Shown here piece after piece: positions 17,605 through 26,163 of a stretch of 64,000 nt of DNA. The stretch's first letter is position 1. Each line of letters begins with the position of its first letter. Below the pieces are notes generated by a model that worked only from the letters and a program-made list of their open reading frames with translations, had not been told where the DNA came from and ran no database searches. A program made the position numbers and the translations under genes. The stretch spans positions 45,969 through 109,968 of the forward strand of contig NZ_JAGRPF010000108.1 in assembly GCF_020439865.1 (NCBI RefSeq), written 5' to 3'. Source of the DNA: Prosthecobacter sp. (GTDB lineage: Bacteria > Verrucomicrobiota > Verrucomicrobiia > Verrucomicrobiales > Verrucomicrobiaceae).

Positions 17605-18591
17605 TCACACTGAAACGACCGCCTTGATCACACGGGACTCGGGCTTGAGCCATTCGTCCATCTGCGAGGGCAGTTCGTTGAACTCGCACCGATGGCTGAT
17701 CCAAGGGCGGGTGTCGATCTGGCCGGACTGGATCATGGCGAGGATGCGGGGGAAGTCGGAGGCGACGGCGTTGCGGCTGGCGAGGAGTGTGAGCTCGCGA
17801 CGATGGAACAAAGGATCGTCGATGAGGACGGGTTCCTTGGTGATGCCCACGTAAACAATGCGGCCGGTGAAGCGGGCAAAGCGGAATGCGCCGCTCATGG
17901 AGTTCGGATTACCAGTGGCGTCGAAGACGATTTGGAAGGCGGGCGCATCGGGCAATGACGCGACGACATTCACACCGGGGTAGTATTGCTCGACGAACTC
18001 GCGACGGGCGGCGTTGAGTTCGAGCATTGTGATGGCGGCATTCGCAGCGCGGGCGAATTCGAGGACGGTGAGTCCGATGGGACCGGCGCCGATGATGAGA
18101 ACATCGTCGGAGGCGGTGACCTGCGCGCGGTTCACGGCATGGCAGCCGATGGCGAGCGTCTCGACGAGGGCGAGCTGCTCGAAGTCGAGCGCGTTGCAGG
18201 GATGCAGTTTGTGCGCGGGAAGGATCATGCGCTCGCGCATGCCGCCGTCGCAATGGACGCCGAGGACTTGCAGTGTCTCGCAGCAGTTGGTGCTGCCGCG
18301 CTGGCAGGAATGGCAGGTGCCGCAGTTGAGGTAGGGCTCGACGGAGCAGCGATCACCGACTTGGAGGTGCGTGACGCCTTCACCGACGGCGAGGACTTCG
18401 ACGCCGAGTTCGTGGCCGAGGATGCGCGGGAACTCGATGAAGGGCATCTTGCCGAGGTAGCCGCTGAAGTCGGTGCCACAGATGCCGATGGCGCGGATGG
18501 CGACGAGGGCTTCGCCTTGTTGTGGTGCAGCGGCTTCGGGGAGCGTGGTCCACTCGAAGGTTTTGGCGGCGGTGAGGGTGAGGGAGCGCAT
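17605..18591 (-). CDS. Zinc-dependent medium-chain alcohol/polyol dehydrogenase
   Basis: 328 residues, MDR superfamily. Catalytic zinc ligands: Cys38 (GICGTD) and His60-Glu61 (LGHELGVEV). Structural zinc Cys lobe at about 90-104 (NCGTCHSCQRGSTNCC) is complete. The NAD(P) Rossmann segment VLIIGAGPIGLTVLEFARA and the acidic TMLELNAARR (Glu favouring NAD) follow. It resembles sorbitol, L-gulonate or L-galactonate dehydrogenases, but substrate is not decidable. The start at 18591 (MRSLTLTAAK) is chosen because the upstream frame is spacer. Confidence 0.88.
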   Translation of the reverse strand: MRSLTLTAAKTFEWTTLPEAAAPQQGEALVAIRAIGICGTDFSGYLGKMPFIEFPRILGHELGVEVLAVGEGVTHLQVGDRCSVEPYLNCGTCHSCQRGSTNCCETLQVLGVHCDGGMRERMILPAHKLHPCNALDFEQLALVETLAIGCHAVNRAQVTASDDVLIIGAGPIGLTVLEFARAANAAITMLELNAARREFVEQYYPGVNVVASLPDAPAFQIVFDATGNPNSMSGAFRFARFTGRIVYVGITKEPVLIDDPLFHRRELTLLASRNAVASDFPRILAMIQSGQIDTRPWISHRCEFNELPSQMDEWLKPESRVIKAVVSV

Positions 18592-18661
18592 GGAATTAAG
18601 AAACCAGAATGAGGAATGACGAATGAATGTCGAAGGACCACTGACGAATGCGTTAGTGTCC

Positions 18662-19477
18662 TTATCTGGCGTGATAGCGGCCGTTTTCGACAATGATCGT
18701 CGGGACGCGGCGTTCTTTGTCGAAGAGGTCGTGGACGGGGCGGAGGTTTTGCCAAAAGTCGAGGTGCGGGGAGGTTTGTTCTTTTTGCATGCGTTCGTCA
18801 GTCATGCGGAACGGGAAGATGTGGACGGGGACGGTGTCGGTGTCTTTGAGAGCGGCTTCAACGACGAGGTAGATTTCCTCGATGAGAGGATCGGTCATGG
18901 CGAAGCAGCCGATGCTGACGGTGCTGCCGTGGACCATGATGAGGCTGCCAGTGCGCTGGTGCGCGAGGTCATAGGCGTTGGGGTAACCGATGTTGAAGGA
19001 GAGATGGTAGCTGCTGGCGAGATTGAGCTGCCTGGCAGTGACGCGGTAAAAGCCTTCGGGGGCCTGCATGTCACCTTCCTTGGTTTTCGGGCCGAGCGTG
19101 CCTGAGAAGGTGGCGATGGGATAGTTGCGGAAGAGTTTCCAGCCGTTGCGGGTTTGCAGCCAGAGTTCGAGTTCGCGCGTCTCCTTGAAGATTCGGATGA
19201 AGGCGGACTGACCAAGTTTGAGTTGACGCGCGGCGAGTTCGTCGTGCAGTTTGGGCAGGAGGCGCGAGCGGACGTTGGAAAGTCGTTCCGCTGCAGTCAT
19301 CGGCTTCCATTGATCTGGTTGCGGAGGCGGAGTGTAGGGCAGGGCCAGATGATCTTGCGTGAGCTGTTGCATGGCGATGTTCAGCCAGGAATAAATGACG
19401 ATCGGGGAGCCTGCGCGAACGACGAGAAGGCAGGCTGCGACGAGCGCCACCACGAGCAGAAGGGAGCGCGCTCTCAT
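18662..19477 (-). CDS. L,D-transpeptidase (YkuD domain), membrane-anchored
   Basis: 271 residues with an N-terminal hydrophobic anchor (MRARSLLLVVALVAACLLVV). The YkuD catalytic motif HGSTVSIGCFAM carries the nucleophile Cys191 and His183. It resembles the YafK/ErfK-type group that forms 3-3 peptidoglycan cross-links or tethers proteins to peptidoglycan. A region of about 60 residues after the motif (IYLVVEAALKDTDTVPVHIFPF) is typical of YafK. ATG 19477 is preferred over TTG 19489. It lies 13 bases from the first bactofilin on the same strand, which places a wall-remodelling enzyme next to cell-shape scaffolds. Confidence 0.9.
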   Translation of the reverse strand: MRARSLLLVVALVAACLLVVRAGSPIVIYSWLNIAMQQLTQDHLALPYTPPPQPDQWKPMTAAERLSNVRSRLLPKLHDELAARQLKLGQSAFIRIFKETRELELWLQTRNGWKLFRNYPIATFSGTLGPKTKEGDMQAPEGFYRVTARQLNLASSYHLSFNIGYPNAYDLAHQRTGSLIMVHGSTVSIGCFAMTDPLIEEIYLVVEAALKDTDTVPVHIFPFRMTDERMQKEQTSPHLDFWQNLRPVHDLFDKERRVPTIIVENGRYHAR

Positions 19478-19490
19478 ACCGCGTGGCAAA

Positions 19491-20561
19491 CTACGAACCC
19501 ATCTTGCCGCGGACGATGTTCATTGCACCATTGAGCTCGCCACCGGGTTCGATGGAGACGGAGCGAGCAGTGACGTCGCCGTTGACGGAGCCGTTGCTGC
19601 CGATGAGCACCGGACCAGTGCAGAAGATCGTGCCGGTGACGCGGGCCTGGATCTCAACTTCGGTGGCATGCACGGCATTGAGGAAGGCGACGTCCGCGCC
19701 TTTCTCGACGACGAAGCGATTGCAGCGGATTTCCCCGATGATGCTGCCGGTGGTGCGGAAAGAGGCATCCCCAGAACAGCTGACGTTGGCCTCGATGATG
19801 CCATGGCATTCGAGATCGCGACAATGAACGCTGCTGGCGGAAAGGCGGCCGCGTTTGCGGACGAGGACGTTGCCGCGCGTCTTGACGGACTGTGTGGAGG
19901 TCATGTTGATCTCCACATCTTCGAGCGAGATGTAGGCACCGCAGGCAGGGCAGTTGGCTGATTTGGCGGAACGACCGGTTTTGAAGCTGTGCCCGCAGTC
20001 GAAGCACTCGGCGTCTTTGAAATACTGGTTCCGATACATGCCCTGCTCCTTCATTTTCTGGAAGGAGCTGGCGGTCTGTGGCGCAGGTGCCGGTGTTGGA
20101 GGCGGAGAGTTGGACTGCGGGCGCCGCATGCCGGTGGTGATGGGTTCACCGTCTTCGTTTACAGCGGCAGGGTTCTGTGGCGCTGACGGTGACTGGCTTT
20201 GGAGATAGGCGCCAAAGCCCTCCGAGGGCGACAGTTCAGATTCGTTCTCCTGTGAAGATTCTTCCACCGTTCCAGCAGGAGGCGGCGGTGTAGGAGCTGC
20301 CCCAGGAGTTGCGGCGGTGTCTCCGTGCGGATCAATGGTCGTCCATGCATCATGCATGCCGGCACCGGAGCGTGTCACGTTAGATGCGGTGACGTGGCGT
20401 TTGTGCACCGTGAGATGCACTCCGCATTTTTTGCAGAATGTGGAAACGACGAGGCGCGGCTCATACTGAGCCGCGCCACAAGACGGACACGCCACTTCGA
20501 TCAGATGCTTCGGTGGCGTGGGAAGGATGCTGGACTTCGAGCCGAAGAGCCGCCCGAACAC
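19491..20561 (-). CDS. Bactofilin with two zinc-ribbon modules
   Basis: 356 residues, GTG start. The order is: N-terminal zinc ribbon (Cys25, Cys28, Cys43, Cys46; ACPSCGA and FCKKCGV), a proline-rich low-complexity linker, a second zinc ribbon (ECFDCGH and NCPACGA, near residues 185-215), then a C-terminal bactofilin beta-helix (about 225-345, with repeated NVLVRKRG, GSIIGEIRCNRF, ATEVEIQARV and GSVNGDVTARS turns). Bactofilins polymerise into cytoplasmic scaffolds for stalks, cell shape or wall enzymes. The zinc ribbons are unusual and suggest docking of a partner or nucleic acid. It lies in line with the L,D-transpeptidase and a plain bactofilin. Confidence 0.88.
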   Translation of the reverse strand: MFGRLFGSKSSILPTPPKHLIEVACPSCGAAQYEPRLVVSTFCKKCGVHLTVHKRHVTASNVTRSGAGMHDAWTTIDPHGDTAATPGAAPTPPPPAGTVEESSQENESELSPSEGFGAYLQSQSPSAPQNPAAVNEDGEPITTGMRRPQSNSPPPTPAPAPQTASSFQKMKEQGMYRNQYFKDAECFDCGHSFKTGRSAKSANCPACGAYISLEDVEINMTSTQSVKTRGNVLVRKRGRLSASSVHCRDLECHGIIEANVSCSGDASFRTTGSIIGEIRCNRFVVEKGADVAFLNAVHATEVEIQARVTGTIFCTGPVLIGSNGSVNGDVTARSVSIEPGGELNGAMNIVRGKMGS

Positions 20562-20576
20562 TCGATATAAGGCAGG

Positions 20577-21098
20577 TTAAGGTTGTGGTTTCGGGCCGCC
20601 CGCAAAGGCAGGCTTGGTTTCGGCCTTCTTGCCAACTTGAGACTGGCCCATGAACGTGGCGCCTTCTTCAATGGCGAGAGTGCCCGCAGCGATGTCGCCG
20701 ACGAGGATCGCGTTGCTCTTGAGTTCGCAACGTTCCGCGACGGTGATGTTGCCTTCGACCTTGCCGAAAATGATCACCGAGCGGGTTTTGACCTCGCCTT
20801 TGATGAGAGCGTTTTCGCCGACCGTGAGGCTGCCGTCGGAGATGACTTCGCCCTCGATCTTGCCGTCGATGATCAGATCGTGGGAAAATTTGATGGAGCC
20901 TTTGATTTCGACGTCATTGGCGAGAACGTTTTTGCTGGTGGTCATGACGGGAGCTGAGTGTGAGCGTTGGGGTTGTGCAGCGGGAGCGGATGCGGTGGAG
21001 AGAATGGGTGCGCGCTCGGCTGTGGGAGCCGGTGCGGAAGCCTCGGAACGCTTGTCTTCCTTTTGCCCTTCGGGTTGTCCTATGATTTGCCTTAACAT
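20577..21098 (-). CDS. Bactofilin (polymer-forming cytoskeletal protein)
   Basis: 173 residues. A disordered N-terminus rich in Pro/Ala is followed by the beta-helical bactofilin core (NDVEIKGSIKFSHDLIIDGK, GEVISDGSLTVGENALIKG, VKTRSVIIFGKVEGNITVA), and ends with GPKPQP. Start at ATG 21098 is supported by the promoter placement. It would copolymerise with or regulate the larger zinc-ribbon bactofilin immediately downstream (16-base gap). Together with the L,D-transpeptidase it forms a three-gene wall-morphogenesis unit. Confidence 0.92.
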   Translation of the reverse strand: MLRQIIGQPEGQKEDKRSEASAPAPTAERAPILSTASAPAAQPQRSHSAPVMTTSKNVLANDVEIKGSIKFSHDLIIDGKIEGEVISDGSLTVGENALIKGEVKTRSVIIFGKVEGNITVAERCELKSNAILVGDIAAGTLAIEEGATFMGQSQVGKKAETKPAFAGGPKPQP

Positions 21099-21107
21099 GA
21101 GGATGAA

Positions 21108-21137
21108 AATATAGCGGGCTGTTAAGTTGAGTGTCAA
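21108..21137 (-). promoter_or_regulatory. Promoter for the bactofilin/L,D-transpeptidase unit, near-leaderless
   Basis: On the minus strand, a perfect TTGACA (21132-21137) is followed after 18 bases by TATATT (21108-21113). The predicted start, about seven bases further on, falls only about three bases before the ATG at 21098, so the mRNA would have almost no leader. Confidence 0.55.
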
Positions 21138-21229
21138 TCTTTGGCTTGCTTATTTTTTGTGAGGTTGATGTAACAGGGACGTGTCCTGGCGGTTGCGTAG
21201 CGTGAGTTTTGCTGCTGTATCGAGGCATG

Positions 21230-22405
21230 ATGGAATCTGTGCTGGTCACAGCCGTTGAGACGGCCTGTGCGCTTGGTTTACAAATGGAGGAATGCCTGTC
21301 CGCGTTGCGTGAGCGCCGCTGCGGACTCACGCCGCTGGGGGGCGCTCTGGGAGGGGAGTTTGCCCTCCTCTCTGCGGGCCGGCTGGCCTCACGAGAGCCG
21401 GTGAAAGGTCGGCGCTACGGAGCCGCGAGTAATGCGGCGGTGAAGTTGGCCTGTTCAGCAGTGACCCGCGCGGGCTGGACCCCTCAGGACGTAGCCGGTG
21501 CGTGGCTGTATGCCGCCAGCAGCAGAGGAAATGCAGGGGAGATGACGGGTACAAACACTTGGCGCAGGCCCCTGCGCAAGTTCAGTGCCAGCAACACGAT
21601 GCACAGCGAGATCGCGGCGGCGGTGAGCATTGAACTTGGGATTCGTGGCCCTTGGCAGATGATTTCAAACGGCTGCTCCTCAGGGCTCGATGCGCTGGGA
21701 ATGGCCTGGATGGCGGTGGCCTGCGGGCAGGCTCCTCGGGCATTGGTGGTGGCGGTGGATCTGCCTCTGGTGCCGGAACTGCTACGGGACTTCCGCGACA
21801 CCGGGCTGCTTTCCGGCAACGGGGTGAATGATCCGTTTGCCTGTGGTGAAGCCATTTCTCCTGAGCGAACGACGAGCGGCTTCATGCCTGGGGAGGCCGC
21901 CGTTGCGCTCACCCTGGAGCGCGAGGGGGCGGGACGTCCGAAGCTGTGCCGCCTGGAACACTATGGTGCGAACAGTGACGCGTATGATGCTTTGATGATT
22001 CCTGAAGATGGGGGTGGCATCGAGGCTTGCGTGCGTGCGGCCCTCCATGCCGGAGATCGTAGCAAAGCGGTGCTCTTGTGTCCGCATGCGACGGGCACCT
22101 TGAACCATGCACGTGTCGAACCGCCCGCGCTGCTGCGGGCGCTGGATGGTGCACCGGTGCCTTTGCTGCCGCTGAAGCCCACCACTGGGCACGCCCTCGG
22201 GGCGAGCGGTCTTTTGGATGTGGCGCTGATCGCTGCCTGCATGGGGAATGGGTGGCTGCCTGCGGCGCTGCCCGGGCTGACACCGCCGTCATGTGGGCTG
22301 AGCTTGAACGATGAGCTGCTTAAGGTGTCCTCCGGGGATCGGGTGATCAAACTGGGCTCGGGCATGGGTGGTCACAATGCGGCAGTGTCCTTGGCCGCGG
22401 TTTGA
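21230..22405 (+). CDS. Stand-alone beta-ketoacyl-ACP synthase (thiolase fold)
   Basis: 391 residues with an intact condensing-enzyme triad: Cys149 (NGCSSG), His286 (CPHATGT) and His321 (KPTTGHALGASG, with Lys316). It is shorter and more divergent than FabF and has no adjacent ACP, ketoreductase or acyltransferase. It is divergent from the bactofilins and co-directional with two glycosyltransferases (GT2 starts 46 bases on). Possible roles: a fatty-acid condensing enzyme for a special lipid, or a pigment/polyketide-like synthase; the neighbours suggest surface lipid/LPS. ATG 21230 chosen; 21227 is equally possible. Confidence 0.8.
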   Translation: MESVLVTAVETACALGLQMEECLSALRERRCGLTPLGGALGGEFALLSAGRLASREPVKGRRYGAASNAAVKLACSAVTRAGWTPQDVAGAWLYAASSRGNAGEMTGTNTWRRPLRKFSASNTMHSEIAAAVSIELGIRGPWQMISNGCSSGLDALGMAWMAVACGQAPRALVVAVDLPLVPELLRDFRDTGLLSGNGVNDPFACGEAISPERTTSGFMPGEAAVALTLEREGAGRPKLCRLEHYGANSDAYDALMIPEDGGGIEACVRAALHAGDRSKAVLLCPHATGTLNHARVEPPALLRALDGAPVPLLPLKPTTGHALGASGLLDVALIAACMGNGWLPAALPGLTPPSCGLSLNDELLKVSSGDRVIKLGSGMGGHNAAVSLAAV

Positions 22406-22450
22406 TTCGTGCTTGGCACGCGCGGTGGATTCGCGAAAGTCGTGCACCGC

Positions 22451-23242
22451 ATGACCCGCTTGCCGCTTTCGATTTCCATCATCTCGCTCAACGAGGAGGC
22501 CAATCTTCGTCGTTGTCTGGCGAGTGTCACCGACCTGGCGCAGGAGATCGTGATCGTGGATTCCGGATCCACGGATCGCACGGCGGAAATCGCGGAGGAG
22601 TTTGGCGTGAAGTGGGTGCATCAGGACTGGCTGGGCTACACCGCGCAAAAAAACTTCTGCCTTTCCCTCTGCTCGCAGTCGTGGATTCTCGCGCTGGACT
22701 GCGATGAGGAACTGACCCCTGAACTGAGGGAGTCGATTCAGCAGTTTTTTGCCAACGGTGATGATCAAAAGTTCGACGGTGCATGGATGTCCCGGCTCGT
22801 CTGGTTCATGGGGCGTTGGATCCATCACGGCGACTGGTATCCGGACCGGAAGGTGCGTCTGTTCCGCAAAGACAAAAGCCAGTGGGCTGCCGATGGCGGC
22901 GGGCAGGTGCATGAGCGGCTGGATGTGGCCGGGCCGTGTACCACGCTTAAGGGAGATCTGCTGCATTACTCGTTCAAGAACATCCAGCATTACTTGGTGA
23001 AGCACGTGCAGTACTCCCAGGTGTTTTTACAGACGCAGCAGGGAAAGGGCAAACGCTGGTCGTTGCTACACACGTTGTTTCGGCCGTGGTGGCGATTTAC
23101 CCGCGCCTATTTCTTGAAGCTGGGGTTTCTCGACGGCTTTCCCGGGTTGTGGATCGCGGTGGCGACGGCATTTTTTGCCTTCGACCGCTACAGCCGGATG
23201 TTTGAAAGCGAGGCGGAGGCGGGGGCGAAATCAAACGGATGA
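22451..23242 (+). CDS. Glycosyltransferase family 2 (WaaE/LPS core-like)
   Basis: 263 residues. GT2 motifs: SIISLNEEANLRRCL (nucleotide binding), IVIVDSGSTDRT, and the acidic LALDCDEEL. The middle region IHHGDWYPDRKVRLFRKDK and HYSFKNIQHYLVK matches WaaE/KdtX-type beta-glucosyltransferases that add sugars to the LPS core. A single C-terminal hydrophobic segment (FPGLWIAVATAFFAF) may dock it to the membrane. The end overlaps the next glycosyltransferase by four bases (ATGA), so they are translationally coupled. Confidence 0.9.
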   Translation: MTRLPLSISIISLNEEANLRRCLASVTDLAQEIVIVDSGSTDRTAEIAEEFGVKWVHQDWLGYTAQKNFCLSLCSQSWILALDCDEELTPELRESIQQFFANGDDQKFDGAWMSRLVWFMGRWIHHGDWYPDRKVRLFRKDKSQWAADGGGQVHERLDVAGPCTTLKGDLLHYSFKNIQHYLVKHVQYSQVFLQTQQGKGKRWSLLHTLFRPWWRFTRAYFLKLGFLDGFPGLWIAVATAFFAFDRYSRMFESEAEAGAKSNG

Positions 23243-24336
23243 AGCTCGCGCTGATCCACCCGCAAATCATTCGTGCCTCCGGTGTGGAGAACTTCCTCAT
23301 CGAATTCGCGAAGCGTCTGACGGCCGCCGGACACGAGCTGAGCTATGTCACTTCGCTGACCACTCCGGAGATTGGTGCCGCATTGCCGGGGCGATGGGAG
23401 CTGCTGCCGCGACTGCGCGGTTCAACGACGCTGCGAATGTGGCACTTCAATCGTCTGGCTTCGCGTGTCGCCACAGGAGCGGAAGTGAGCATCGGATTTG
23501 GCCGCACCTGCATGCAGGATATTCACCGCAACGGCACCGGCTGTCACCGGCTGTATGGAAATCTGCTTCCTCTCTGGCAGCGTTACAGCTTCAAGCATCT
23601 CTACGAACTGCATCTCGAGCGACGTCTCTACGGCGGCAATGAGACGAAGCAGTTTGTGACCAGTTCTGCGCGCGTGGCTGCGCAGCTTCAGGGCATCCAT
23701 GGCACCGATGGTGAACGCTTTCACATTTTGTCGCCGCCCGTCGAGACGCAGCTTTTCAAGCCCACCGAAAATCGTGCAAGCGTACGTGAGCTCTTCTGCC
23801 GCAAGCTGCAGACGGATCCCGCCAAGCCTGTGCTGCTCTTCGTGTCGCTCAGCCACCGCCGCCGCGGCCTGGAGCCGCTGCTCGAAGCGATGGTGAATGT
23901 CGATGCAACGCTGTGGATCGTCGGAAAGGGGCTCAGCGCCGCACTGCGTGAGAGGATCCGGCGTCTCGGCATCGCGTCACGCGTGCGTGCCGTGCCGGTG
24001 ACGAGTGATCTCGTGGAGCTTTATCAGTCCGCAGACTGGTTCGTGCATCCCACGCAGTATGACGCGTTCTCAAACACGGTGCTGCAGAGCATGGCCTGCG
24101 GTCTTCCTGGAATTATCTCCGTGATGGATGGTGCCGTGGACCACATCCGCAACGGCGAGAACGGCTTCATGCTCTATCACCCACAGCAGTCACAGGAGCT
24201 GGCTTCCCGTATTCAGGAGGCTCTTGCTCTGGATTCGGCCGAGTGGCAGCAGCTCTCTGCCGCGGCGCATGAAACGGTGATCGCGTTGACGTGGGAGAAG
24301 CACCTCGCGGGATGGGAAGAGATTCTCAAGTCCTGA
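23239..24336 (+). CDS. Glycosyltransferase family 4 (GT-B)
   Basis: 365 residues. Opens with KLALIHPQIIRASGVENFLIE (acceptor-side GT-B domain) and has the C-terminal donor motif PTQYDAFSNTVLQSMACG with the GT4 acidic residue replaced or shifted, plus VVGKG-like IVGKGLSAALRERIRRL. It resembles WaaG-like LPS-core glucosyltransferases, but donor and acceptor cannot be assigned. It is coupled with the upstream GT2. The downstream 100-base spacer (24337-24436) separates it convergently from the pilus-like cluster. Confidence 0.88.
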   Translation: MKLALIHPQIIRASGVENFLIEFAKRLTAAGHELSYVTSLTTPEIGAALPGRWELLPRLRGSTTLRMWHFNRLASRVATGAEVSIGFGRTCMQDIHRNGTGCHRLYGNLLPLWQRYSFKHLYELHLERRLYGGNETKQFVTSSARVAAQLQGIHGTDGERFHILSPPVETQLFKPTENRASVRELFCRKLQTDPAKPVLLFVSLSHRRRGLEPLLEAMVNVDATLWIVGKGLSAALRERIRRLGIASRVRAVPVTSDLVELYQSADWFVHPTQYDAFSNTVLQSMACGLPGIISVMDGAVDHIRNGENGFMLYHPQQSQELASRIQEALALDSAEWQQLSAAAHETVIALTWEKHLAGWEEILKS

Positions 24337-24436
24337 TCGGAAACAGATCAGGATGCAGTGTCACAGCGAAGGCATGAGGCCGGACGCGCCTTGGATTCAG
24401 GCTTTGAAGGGAGAAGGCGTCTTCACCCGCATGGCA

Positions 24437-25663
24437 CTACTTCTTCTTCAAGATGACATCGCCGAGGCTGAACATCGGGCCGTAGATGGCATAGATGAGG
24501 AAGCCGACCATGATGCCGAGAATGAGCATCGTGAGAGGCTCGATCATCTTGTCGAGAGTGGCGGCGAGGTTGTCGAGTTCCTCTTCGTAGTCGTCAGCGA
24601 TTTCGGAGAGCATCTCCGTGCCGGACCCGGTTTCGGAAGCGAGTTCGATGAGACCGCAGAGGTTTCGCGCGTCAGGGCCGAGCCAGTGGGATTCCATGAG
24701 GAAGGCCTCATGCAGGGTTCGCCCGACGGCGATGTGCTCTCTTAGACGGATGAACAGTTCTTTGTAGTGATAGTGCCAGCTTGCCTGGGCGGTGATGTCG
24801 AGGGCGCTTGAGAGACGAACGTTCGACTCGGTGAGCATGGCGAGCGTGCGAAAACCGGTGGCCGCGGCAGACTTGCGCACGATGACGCCGATTGCTGGAA
24901 GTTTAAGAAACAGGTCCTGAACCGGACGCAACGAGCTGATTTTTCCCCAGTTGGCGAAGAAGAAATACAGGCCGATGAACGGTGCGATGGCCATGTAGGG
25001 TTTGTGCATGAAGAGATCGGAAAGTGCGATGAGCACCTTGGTGCCCATGGGCAGCTCGGTCTTGAAAGAGGTGAAGAGCTTGGCCATGGCGGGCACAAGC
25101 GTGAAACTCATTACGATGACGACGACGACGCCCAGCACGATGACGACCGCAGGGTAGATGAGACCGCCTTTGAGCTTCTTGATGACCTTCGAAGACTTTT
25201 TCTGTGAGACGGCGATTCGTTTGCAGACCTTGGGGAGCTGACCGGCCTCTTCACCTGCGAGGATGAGGGAGAGCATGTCATCCGGGAAGAGCTTGGGGTA
25301 TTTGGAAATGGCGTCGCTGAACTTGTCGCCGACGGAAATCGCGTGGACGACTTCGGCGATCATGCCCTTGTACACGGGAGATTTGACGCGGTTGGTCTGA
25401 AGCAGGAGACTTTTGGTGAGCGAGATGTTGCGCTCGAGACAGCGGCCGAGGCCGGAGAAGAAAGCCGCGCTGTCATCAGTGTTGGGCTTGGGGCTGGTCA
25501 GACGATGCAGCTTTTCGTCGATGCCGGTGATGGTCTGGATCGATGTCGTTTCATTCGGCGCAACGCCGGCACCGATGAGGGCTTTTTCATCGGTGTCCGT
25601 ATCCACGAGGGCGTCCGAGGACTTTCCGGAGTGAACATTGGTGATCTTGACTTTTTTGAGCAT
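24437..25663 (-). CDS. Inner-membrane platform protein of type IV pilus/type II secretion (PilC/GspF family)
   Basis: 408 residues with the duplicated GspF/PilC helical domain: FFSGLGRCLERNISLTKSL, FPDDMLSLILAGEEAGQLP and the second repeat FRTLAMLTESNVRLSSALD, ETGSGTEMLSEIADDYEEEL. Three transmembrane helices (about 168-192, 215-235, 378-400). It anchors the ATPase to the inner membrane and lets the pseudopilus be assembled. The first 60 residues are a less conserved N-terminal extension that replaces the usual short head. It is the last gene of the minus-strand cluster. Confidence 0.92.
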   Translation of the reverse strand: MLKKVKITNVHSGKSSDALVDTDTDEKALIGAGVAPNETTSIQTITGIDEKLHRLTSPKPNTDDSAAFFSGLGRCLERNISLTKSLLLQTNRVKSPVYKGMIAEVVHAISVGDKFSDAISKYPKLFPDDMLSLILAGEEAGQLPKVCKRIAVSQKKSSKVIKKLKGGLIYPAVVIVLGVVVVIVMSFTLVPAMAKLFTSFKTELPMGTKVLIALSDLFMHKPYMAIAPFIGLYFFFANWGKISSLRPVQDLFLKLPAIGVIVRKSAAATGFRTLAMLTESNVRLSSALDITAQASWHYHYKELFIRLREHIAVGRTLHEAFLMESHWLGPDARNLCGLIELASETGSGTEMLSEIADDYEEELDNLAATLDKMIEPLTMLILGIMVGFLIYAIYGPMFSLGDVILKKK

Positions 25664-25704
25664 GGCGACGGAGGAGTGAAGATTTGACAGTCAGAAGCGC
25701 AGGA

Positions 25705-26163
25705 TCAAGGCGGGGGCGGACGAAGTGCGGTCACGAGCTGTGGACGAAAGGCCGAGAGGGTGAAGGAGGCACCGGCTGTTTCCGTTGCAGGGTCTTGCGA
25801 GCTGTTCACGATCGCGGTGCAGAGGGCGCTCTCCATGACGACACCGTTGACGGTGACGTTGCCGTTTTCGACGATAGCGGGATTTCCATAGATGGCCTGC
25901 TGAAGCACCGCGTTCTGAGTCTGGGCCGGCATGATGGCAGTGATCTGAACCGTCGAAAGGCCGAGCTGCCAGAGGCGCACCATGTTTTCCTGGTAGTTGC
26001 GCGTGACTGCGACGCGGGTGGCCAGTTCCTCCTGAAGCATGAGCGTGGAGGAAAGGCTGACCATGGCCGTGGTGCCGATGGAGATGATGGCTCCGGCGGC
26101 GAGCACCTCGATGAGCGTGTAGGCGGCGCGTCTTGCGCGCGCGATTTGCGGGCGCAGTTTCAT
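25705..26163 (-). CDS. Prepilin-like protein (PilV/GspI-type minor pseudopilin)
   Basis: 152 residues. The class III signal is RRAAYTLIEVLAAGAIISIGT: cleavage between Ala14 and Tyr15 and Glu19 at mature position +5. Ala rather than Gly at -1 is allowed but less common. The mature part is a helix followed by a small domain. In this phylum it resembles the small B-type members of Verru_Chthon cassettes, which is inference. The start overlaps the stop of the upstream PilX-like gene by four bases. Confidence 0.82.
   Translation of the reverse strand: MKLRPQIARARRAAYTLIEVLAAGAIISIGTTAMVSLSSTLMLQEELATRVAVTRNYQENMVRLWQLGLSTVQITAIMPAQTQNAVLQQAIYGNPAIVENGNVTVNGVVMESALCTAIVNSSQDPATETAGASFTLSAFRPQLVTALRPPPP

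Noticed and set aside
24337..24436. Terminator between the GT4 gene and the pilus cluster
   Set aside because: A GACGCgCCTT..AAGGCGTC pairing exists with a bulge and a long loop, but no T-tract, so support is too weak.
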